Source: Candidatus Parcubacteria bacterium
Lineage (GTDB): Bacteria > Patescibacteriota > Patescibacteriia > CAIXNZ01
Length of the DNA stretch: 10,016 nt
Direction of reading: 5' to 3'
NCBI GenBank assembly: GCA_026395675.1
Contig: JAPLYF010000064.1
Span: 1-10,016, forward strand
Part shown: positions 5,436 through 10,016 of the stretch, one piece after another
Layout of the letters: every line of letters starts with the position of its first letter
Numbering within the stretch: position 1 is the stretch's first letter
Position numbers and translations under genes: made by a program
The notes under the pieces: generated by a model
Told to the model about the DNA's origin: nothing
Databases searched by the model: none
What the model saw: only the letters and a program-made list of their open reading frames with translations

Positions 5436-7016
5436 TTAATAAAGATCTTCTTTTTTTTCCTTAAAAAAGGCCAGCCATTCTTCAATTGATTGTAAAATAA
5501 TTTTTAAAGGCGCTTCAATCAAAAAGTCAAAAATAAAAACAAAGATATTAACCTTGGAAAAATTTAAAGAAAGCCAACGCCCTAATCTGATGAAGGGCAG
5601 GGTTAGAAAATCAAAGAGTTCCCCCAGAATATTTTCCCTTTTTTTCAAAATCACCAATTCACGGGCTGAATTTCTGATGCGCACGCCAAAAAAACTGACG
5701 ATACTTAAAAAAGCTAAAAATAAGAGGATGCTCAAAATGCTAAAATTTATTTTTCTCAGGAAATAGATTATTAAAACAAAAGGAATTAAAAATGTTATTA
5801 AATATACAAGATTAAATAAAATTTTTGTAAACCAGCTTCTTTTTTTCGGTTCCCGAATATATTGGGTTTCGCCTATTTTGTCATTAATTAGATCTTCAAT
5901 GCCGCCAATCATGGCTTGAGTGTTTTTTTCACTTGGTGTTCTGATCGTCGAGGCAATAAATATCATCAAAAGAGGCGGAAAAGAAATATTAACACTGATT
6001 GCTAACCAACTAAATGTATTTAAAAGATAATAATCAAAGGGAATTTCTACGACCATGGCTAAAAGCATTTTAGTGATAAAAACATAAATAATCGCCCTGC
6101 CAATTTGGGTCTTTAAGCGTCTTTTGGTCTCGTTATATTTTTCCTGGCAAACTTCCCTGATTTTGCTCTCCAGAAACTTGGGGTCATCTGCTAATTTTGC
6201 GGCTGATTTTAAATCCTGATAAATAACATCGCGCAAAATAATAATCATCATGGCATAGCGCCGGCAATATTGCAGCAGACGATTGGCCATTTTATGATTA
6301 ATTTGTTTATTGATTTCATTTTTTATCTTATAGACCTCATCAATAAATTTTGGCAGAAAAATGCGATAATCATTTTTCCATTCTGGGTACCAAAGTTTGA
6401 GAATAATATAATCCAACATTTGCTTATCTGATTTGATTAAGCTCCGATTAACAGCAATAAAAATCTGCAAATTTTTTTCTTCGTCTGACATTTTACTGCT
6501 CACTATTTCCATCCTGGCTTTAATCTCATTGTACATGAAACGGATAAAAACCTTTTCTTTGTTAGCCGGAACCAATGTTTCTTCAATCTCGCAGGAAGCC
6601 AAGCCCAAAATCCAGTCATAGAGCTCTAAAGCTGCTGTTAAGCCCTTCTGCTCATTAACACCAGAATATAAAAGATCATATTTTTCAATCACTTGTGCCA
6701 CTTCAATTACCTTGGTTTCTGGAATTTTATTATTTTCCAAATAACGTGCGGAGATGAGTTCTCTAATCACTCGCTCGCTAATTTTATAAAAATCCGATCC
6801 TCCTAAAAAACGGCGTTTTAAAATCCTAAAAATAGCACTTTTGCGCAATAAGTGTTCTTCTTTATAATCAACAATGGTTCTGATTTTCTCATACATGAAG
6901 GCAATGGCGCTGGTCATGATATTGACCCGAATCAGCTCCTCACCTTCCTTTTTTACAATCTGATCTTTTTGATCTGCTACTACCAAACCTTCAATTAAAT
7001 TGACTAATTTTTGCAT
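5436..7016 (-). CDS. Large membrane protein with cytoplasmic N-terminal half, unknown function
   Basis: The first gene of the five-gene operon. The 526 residues fall into two halves. Residues 1-300 are helical and charged with no membrane segment (LLRKSAIFRILKRRFLGG, ALELYDWILGLASCEIEETL, YNETKRRLKTQIGR). Residues 305-445 hold about four hydrophobic helices: 307-325, 337-356, 399-420 and 426-445. A C-terminal stretch (463-526) has amphipathic or re-entrant hydrophobic pieces (FDFLTLPFIRLGRWLSL, IFVFIFDFLI, EEWLAFFKEKKEDLY). No signal peptide or known catalytic motif is seen. I recall similar long uncharacterised membrane proteins in Patescibacteria but cannot name the family. It starts at ATG 7016 after TTAGTATCCA, with no SD and a long structured leader. 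Confidence 0.8.
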   Translation of the reverse strand: MQKLVNLIEGLVVADQKDQIVKKEGEELIRVNIMTSAIAFMYEKIRTIVDYKEEHLLRKSAIFRILKRRFLGGSDFYKISERVIRELISARYLENNKIPETKVIEVAQVIEKYDLLYSGVNEQKGLTAALELYDWILGLASCEIEETLVPANKEKVFIRFMYNEIKARMEIVSSKMSDEEKNLQIFIAVNRSLIKSDKQMLDYIILKLWYPEWKNDYRIFLPKFIDEVYKIKNEINKQINHKMANRLLQYCRRYAMMIIILRDVIYQDLKSAAKLADDPKFLESKIREVCQEKYNETKRRLKTQIGRAIIYVFITKMLLAMVVEIPFDYYLLNTFSWLAISVNISFPPLLMIFIASTIRTPSEKNTQAMIGGIEDLINDKIGETQYIREPKKRSWFTKILFNLVYLITFLIPFVLIIYFLRKINFSILSILLFLAFLSIVSFFGVRIRNSARELVILKKRENILGELFDFLTLPFIRLGRWLSLNFSKVNIFVFIFDFLIEAPLKIILQSIEEWLAFFKEKKEDLY

Positions 7017-7130
7017 TGGATACTAATTTATCCCTAAGGGATCCCTTCGGGACTAATCTTAATACTAATATACAAATATGTTTAAAATTAACAAAATTCG
7101 TAGATTCGCTCTTATTAGTAGATTCGCATT
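7017..7130 (-). repeat. Inverted-repeat leader upstream of the 7016 operon
   Basis: The 5' arm (7130-7093) contains GCGAATCTACTAAT and GCGAATCTACGAAT. The 3' arm is TATTTGTATATTAGTATTAA then GATTAGT, interrupted by the palindrome at 7031-7053, then AAATTAGTATCCA up to the ATG. The arms pair with G-U pairs where the 3' arm has T for C. This is the same design as the leaders of rarA, polX and the 8660 gene. Confidence 0.6.
7031..7053 (-). repeat. 23-bp palindromic element centred on GGATCC
   Basis: The minus strand reads GTCCC-GAA-GGGATCCC-TTA-GGGA, a nearly perfect palindrome that can fold into one long or two short hairpins. It sits between GATTAGT and TAAATTAGT in the leader. A copy of equal length with three base differences lies at 8733-8755 at the equivalent site of another leader. 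Confidence 0.65.
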
Positions 7131-7140
7131 ATTTACAATA

Positions 7141-7149
7141 ATTATAGCA
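7141..7149 (-). promoter_or_regulatory. Extended -10 promoter of the five-gene operon
   Basis: TGC-TATAAT (7149-7141) is a perfect extended -10, about 125 bases before the ATG. The -35 position holds only TTTTAA (7169-7164), which is also the foot of the upstream terminator. It is the likely single promoter for the genes from 7016 down to 4024. Confidence 0.55.
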
Positions 7150-7159
7150 AAATAAGGCA

Positions 7160-7188
7160 AAAATTAAAAGGGCGCTTTGCTTCGCCCT
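7160..7188 (-). terminator. Likely terminator of the glycosyltransferase-like gene
   Basis: AGGGCG (7188-7183) and CGCCCT (7174-7169) pair around an 8-base loop, then the minus strand continues TTTAATTTTT. It lies about 120 bases after the 7311 stop and touches the promoter region of the next operon. Confidence 0.6.
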
Positions 7189-7256
7189 ATTTAATATAGT
7201 TTAATTAAAAAAAATCCATCTTCAACCTTATATAACCTAATAAAACCTCATATTTA

Positions 7257-7282
7257 TCCGCCGAAGCATTGGCGTAGGCGGA
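7257..7282 (-). repeat. 26-bp GC-rich palindrome after the 7311 stop
   Basis: TCCGCC (7257-7262) and GGCGGA (7277-7282) flank GAAGC-ATTG-GCGTA. The whole resembles a palindrome I recall as common in Patescibacteria intergenic regions (TCCGCCGAAGC...GGCGGA). It has no T-run on either strand, so it is not an evident terminator. It is a different type from the GGATCC-centred elements. Confidence 0.55.
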
Positions 7283-7310
7283 CAACTTCATAAAACATCA
7301 CCAATCAAAC

Positions 7311-8660
7311 TTAGTACTGCAAAAACATTCTTTTTATCTTTACCTCTTCATATTTATGGGCAATAACCTTGGCAATATTATAAGTGCCGAATTTAGGCGC
7401 TTCCAAAAAGCCCTCCATGGCCGCTTCCGCAAACCAGCCAGAATCCAGCCAGTCATAAAGCCATTGGTCAGTATATCTGACATCTTCCTGGTCAGTGCCA
7501 GAACCGATTGTCTTCAGCCACTTGCGGTTAAAATCTTCCTGGGAACCAATCGGCGGGGTCATGATAAGAGGCAAGCCCAAAGCAGTGTAAAAGGAAAGTT
7601 CGCTTGGTTTAGTCCATAAAATATCTGTGGTGCGCAAAACATGATTAAATTTTTTGAAATAAATTTCCTTATTTGGCGCAAAAGTGCAAATTATATTCTT
7701 ACCCCAAAATCTGCCCAGGCCTAAATCATTAACGCTCTGTTTGAAATAATTATGGACCTCATTGCGAATGCCGGCAATCAGGTTAATTTTTATCTGGTTT
7801 TTAATTATCCGGCGCCTTAAGCTTTTTACAATTTCAACGCCGGTTTCCCTTTGTGCGCCAGCGCCTCCTACTGCAAAAGTAATTGTTAACGGATGGTGCC
7901 GGCTAGGCATGCAAACTGAACCGAGCTGTTCTCTGATTGTATCTTTGTAAGCAGTCACATATTTTTTTTGAGGATCTAAATTATATAACCGATGGCCTAA
8001 ATCTTCTTTTAAAATCTTCAATTTCGGACCGCCCAGATTTTCAGTGGGCAAAGGAAACCCGGTTAAATATATTTTTTCCGGCCGAATGCCATAGAGCTTG
8101 AGGCGCTCTTCAACCCTATAATTAGGCGCAAAATAATTTATTCTGCTTTGAGCTGGATTGAGAGAAGCCCAGGTACGGCTAATATCAGTATCAGTGGCCA
8201 AACAATAAATTTCCTGACTGTAATTATAATATTCAGCCATAAAGGCCACGACAAAAAAAGTGGTGATCAAAGGCATGGGTTTCTCTTCCAATTTGCTGAT
8301 CAAATGCTTGCCCCAGTTATCCTTTACAATATAATGCATAAAATATTTTAACTGGTCATTGGGCTTGGATAAATCCCTCTTGGGATAAAATTTAGGGATG
8401 GTTTGGAATCTATCAAACCAATCCCAAACTATTTCGCCGATTAAAGGCGTTTTTTTAAATTTAGAAATCCATTCATAAAATTCCCGGCTATTAATCCAAA
8501 TTTTTTTATCTCTGTCTGGTATGCCAGGATAATTATTAGCATTAATAACCCTGCCCTTGTAAGCCATCACGCGCAAGGGCTCAGCTGCCCGCTGGTGCCC
8601 ATAACCCATGTCCACTGCCACAACCCAGGCCTTTTTATGATTTTTTGGTTTGAGTTTCAT
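7311..8660 (-). CDS. GT-B glycosyltransferase-like protein (MGDG synthase/MurG group)
   Basis: A 449-residue protein that looks like a GT-B glycosyltransferase of the diacylglycerol glycosyltransferase/MurG type. Seen: N-terminal strand and loop AWVVAVDMGYGHQRAAEPLR (11-30), like the GxGH(xx)AA motif of MGDG synthases; CLATDTDISRTWASLNPAQS (153-172) and YFAPNYRVEERLKLYGI to KIYLTGFPLP (176-205), matching the end of their N-domain; glycine-rich TFAVGGAGAQ (261-270), opening the second Rossmann domain; and WTKPSELSFYTALGLPLIMT (349-368) with SQEDFNRKW, matching the nucleotide-sugar region. No transmembrane helix is seen, so a peripheral membrane enzyme acting on a lipid or cell-wall acceptor is plausible. 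Sugar and acceptor are unknown. TATTAACC precedes the ATG, with no SD. It is transcribed alone. Confidence 0.7.
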   Translation of the reverse strand: MKLKPKNHKKAWVVAVDMGYGHQRAAEPLRVMAYKGRVINANNYPGIPDRDKKIWINSREFYEWISKFKKTPLIGEIVWDWFDRFQTIPKFYPKRDLSKPNDQLKYFMHYIVKDNWGKHLISKLEEKPMPLITTFFVVAFMAEYYNYSQEIYCLATDTDISRTWASLNPAQSRINYFAPNYRVEERLKLYGIRPEKIYLTGFPLPTENLGGPKLKILKEDLGHRLYNLDPQKKYVTAYKDTIREQLGSVCMPSRHHPLTITFAVGGAGAQRETGVEIVKSLRRRIIKNQIKINLIAGIRNEVHNYFKQSVNDLGLGRFWGKNIICTFAPNKEIYFKKFNHVLRTTDILWTKPSELSFYTALGLPLIMTPPIGSQEDFNRKWLKTIGSGTDQEDVRYTDQWLYDWLDSGWFAEAAMEGFLEAPKFGTYNIAKVIAHKYEEVKIKRMFLQY

Positions 8661-8695
8661 GGTTAATATATTTATCTTTGAATGTATTTAAATCG

Positions 8696-8728
8696 TTCGT
8701 TGCTTATGGCTAATGTATTCCCAACGAA
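8696..8728 (-). repeat. Second inverted repeat in the 8660 leader
   Basis: TTCGTTG (8696-8702) and CAACGAA (8722-8728) are perfect 7-bp arms around a 19-base loop. The hairpin lies between the main leader fold and the start codon, and the other three leaders lack it. Confidence 0.45.
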
Positions 8729-8828
8729 TTTATCCCGAAGGGATCCCATTGGGACAAATCTAAATACAAATCTTACAAATAATTCCCTGACTTATTCGTA
8801 GATTAGCATCTAATTCGCAGATTCGCAT
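8724..8828 (-). repeat. Inverted-repeat leader upstream of the glycosyltransferase-like gene
   Basis: The 5' arm (8828-8791) contains GCGAATCTGCGAAT and GCTAATCTACGAAT. The 3' arm (about 8783-8724) reads ATTTGTAAGATTTGTATTTA then GATTTGT, interrupted by the palindrome at 8733-8755, then AAATTCGT. Where the 3' arm differs from perfect complement it mostly has T for C, which keeps G-U pairing. About 60 more bases follow before the ATG, making this the longest of the four leaders. Confidence 0.6.
8733..8755 (-). repeat. 23-bp palindromic element centred on GGATCC
   Basis: The minus strand reads GTCCC-AAT-GGGATCCC-TTC-GGGA. It lies between GATTT and TAAATTCGT, the same place in its leader as the 7031-7053 copy. 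It differs from that copy at three positions, all in the small loops. Confidence 0.65.
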
Positions 8829-8832
8829 ATTT

Positions 8833-8841
8833 ATTATAACA
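8833..8841 (-). promoter_or_regulatory. Extended -10 promoter of the glycosyltransferase-like gene
   Basis: TGT-TATAAT (8841-8833), with a poor -35 (TTTAAA, 8861-8856). It is placed immediately upstream of the leader fold, about 173 bases before the ATG, and matches the other three leader-type promoters. Confidence 0.5.
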
Positions 8842-8871
8842 AAAAAATCCCCCTTTTTAAAATCAGATCTC

Positions 8872-8894
8872 GGATTTCAGATTTCAGATTTCAG
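8872..8894. repeat. Short tandem repeat, about three copies of ATTTCAG
   Basis: Between the CAP-protein stop and the next promoter, ATTTCAG occurs three times in a row, preceded by the related AATCAGATCTCGG. No convincing T-tailed terminator was found in this gap. The T-run at 8841-8847 (minus strand) follows only a weak AAAAA/TTTTT pairing. Confidence 0.5.
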
Positions 8895-8896
8895 AA

Positions 8897-10016
8897 TTAC
8901 CAAGTTTTATCAATCACCGGCACATTCCCATTCAATCCCCCATAATGCAATACCGTATACAAATTGCCTGAATCATTATTGCCTGCAAAGTAAAAACCAA
9001 CACCCACATGAGTCAAATGATCATGCATGATTGTTTGATAATGAATTCCATTCGTTGCTTCTTCGCTCATATAAAAATCAAATAAATCATCCATTGATTT
9101 CATAATGCTTTCATTAATTCCATCTGCGCGATTATAACTCCCGCCGCCAATATTTTCATAAAGCCAGCCCCAGTCCTCACGAAAGCCGATTTTAAAAATT
9201 TGCCACACCCATTCGCGGGCAATCATGTTGACCGGCAAACGTGTATGGGTAATTTGACCTTGCTTATACATTTGTTCTGCCCAGACAGAAGCCGTATCAA
9301 TCATTCTTTGATCAGAAACAATCGCCGGCTTGCCTCTTTTAGTTCTTTCGTAATTTATGCGGTCCAAAATATGTTGCATCACGATTTTGTAATTAAAGCC
9401 GCTGGGCACAGTGCCTTTTTGAAACGTACCATTGCCTGGAATTAATAGCCCGCTGGAAATAAATTTGGCTCCCACAAATGTTTGATCAATAGCTTGATTT
9501 AAAAGCGTAATTTCAGGATCAACTACTGGAATAGTAACATCTATGGTTGTGGTCGGAGAATTTACGGTTGAAGTTGAGGTATTTGTAGTATTGGAAGCAT
9601 AAGGTTTTAAAGGAATCTCATCAGCAGCCACCTTGTTTAAATCTGTATTTGTGATGCCTAAGCTCAAATAACGCATAATTTCATAAGCAGCTGCCCCGTC
9701 TTTCAGATAATATCTTTTTTGGGTTTTTGGATAAATATACCAGGCCTCCCCATGCTGCTGAACCTGTAATAAAATTCTGCCTGACAAACGATTTCTTAAA
9801 GCAGTATCGCCAGTAAAGCTATCAGTATCTTTGGGAATTTTTGCCAAATCAGCATCAGTAATTCCCAAACCAAAGGAACGCATCATTTCATAAGCAGTTG
9901 GCCCGTCTTTCATATAGTATCTTTTAAAATTTGTAGGATTAACATACCAGGCCTCGCCATGTTCCTGGACTTGCAATAAAATATAACCTTTTAGCCAGGC
10001 GAGCGTGCTGGAACTA
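8897..10016 (-). CDS. CAP/SCP-domain surface protein with repeated N-terminal units, 5' end missing
   Basis: The frame is open to the window edge. The TTG at 9976 is internal, because SSTLAWLKGYILL before it continues the repeat, so about 372 C-terminal residues are visible. Two similar units come first: (LKGYILLQVQEHGEAWYVNP...KRYYMKDGPTAYEMMRSFGLGI) and (LSGRILLQVQQHGEAWYIYP...KRYYLKDGAAAYEIMRYLSLGI), each about 60 residues. A Thr/Ser/Asn-rich linker follows, typical of exported proteins. The rest is a CAP (SCP/PR-1-like, PF00188 type) domain: ILDRINYERTKRGKPAIVSD, AEQMYKQGQITHTR, LYENIGGG and HYQTIMHDHLTHVGVGFYF, with His and Glu in the usual cleft positions. Any signal peptide lies outside the window. 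Bacterial CAP proteins are usually secreted; the function here is unknown. Confidence 0.85.
   Translation of the reverse strand, partial: SSSTLAWLKGYILLQVQEHGEAWYVNPTNFKRYYMKDGPTAYEMMRSFGLGITDADLAKIPKDTDSFTGDTALRNRLSGRILLQVQQHGEAWYIYPKTQKRYYLKDGAAAYEIMRYLSLGITNTDLNKVAADEIPLKPYASNTTNTSTSTVNSPTTTIDVTIPVVDPEITLLNQAIDQTFVGAKFISSGLLIPGNGTFQKGTVPSGFNYKIVMQHILDRINYERTKRGKPAIVSDQRMIDTASVWAEQMYKQGQITHTRLPVNMIAREWVWQIFKIGFREDWGWLYENIGGGSYNRADGINESIMKSMDDLFDFYMSEEATNGIHYQTIMHDHLTHVGVGFYFAGNNDSGNLYTVLHYGGLNGNVPVIDKTW

Noticed and set aside
7017..7310. tRNA or other classical RNA gene in the larger intergenic gaps
   Set aside because: No cloverleaf, T-loop GTTCRANNC sequence or CCA end was found in 1555-1757, 1881-2059, 3833-4023, 7017-7310 or 8661-8896; the structure there is explained by leaders, palindromes and terminators.
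7762..8351. Plus-strand frames over the glycosyltransferase-like gene (7762-7950, 8148-8351)
   Set aside because: They are shadows of a conserved minus-strand gene, with no SD and no recognisable sequence.
9974..9976. TTG at 9976 as the true start of the CAP protein
   Set aside because: The residues encoded just upstream (LKGYIL) complete the first repeat unit, matching LSGRIL of the second, so translation must begin beyond the window.

Overview
The window looks like a piece of a low-GC genome from a member of the Patescibacteria (Candidate Phyla Radiation). The clues are indirect. RarA carries the HRWNK variant of Walker B. A bacterial PolX is present. A surface protein is built from repeated 'HGEAWYV(N/Y)P...KRYYxKDG' units. 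Most starts lack a Shine-Dalgarno (SD) sequence, and GC-rich palindromes are scattered through AT-rich sequence. TGA is used as a stop once and never needs recoding, so code 11 fits. No RNA gene, CRISPR array or transposase was seen, and every supported gene lies on the minus strand.

In transcription order (high to low coordinate) the layout is as follows. (1) 8897-10016: C-terminal part of a secreted or surface CAP/SCP-domain protein; its start lies outside the window. (2) 7311-8660: a GT-B glycosyltransferase-like protein resembling the MGDG synthase/MurG group, with its own promoter, leader and terminator. (3) 4024-7016: a five-gene operon of one large membrane protein, one charged protein, one two-helix membrane protein, a flavodoxin and a YruB-type glutaredoxin, closed by a clear intrinsic terminator at 3950-3985. 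(4) 2060-3832: PolX, a DNA polymerase with a PHP phosphoesterase domain, carrying an in-frame 48-bp GC-rich palindromic insertion. (5) 1758-1880: a 40-codon zinc-ribbon microprotein with a near-consensus promoter, strong SD and strong terminator. (6) 322-1554: rarA, split by an in-frame TAA with about seven codons missing at the junction. (7) 1-276: start of an unknown gene with a strong SD, running off the window.

Two kinds of expression signal coexist. Four transcription units (rarA, polX, the five-gene operon, the glycosyltransferase) share a module made of an extended -10 promoter (TGN-TANRAT), a 5' leader that folds on itself through degenerate repeats of a roughly 14-nt unit (GCKAATCTACKAAT), and a start codon preceded by TTA(GT)AWCC instead of an SD. 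The two small genes (1-276 and 1758-1880) instead have TTGACW-17-TAWNAT promoters, short leaders and GGAGG. Genes inside the operon use a third style, an AT-rich AATAAAATTTATG start with no SD.

The items most worth a second look are the shared leader family, the palindromic elements (one inside polX, two at the same site in two leaders), the broken rarA and the zinc-ribbon microprotein.
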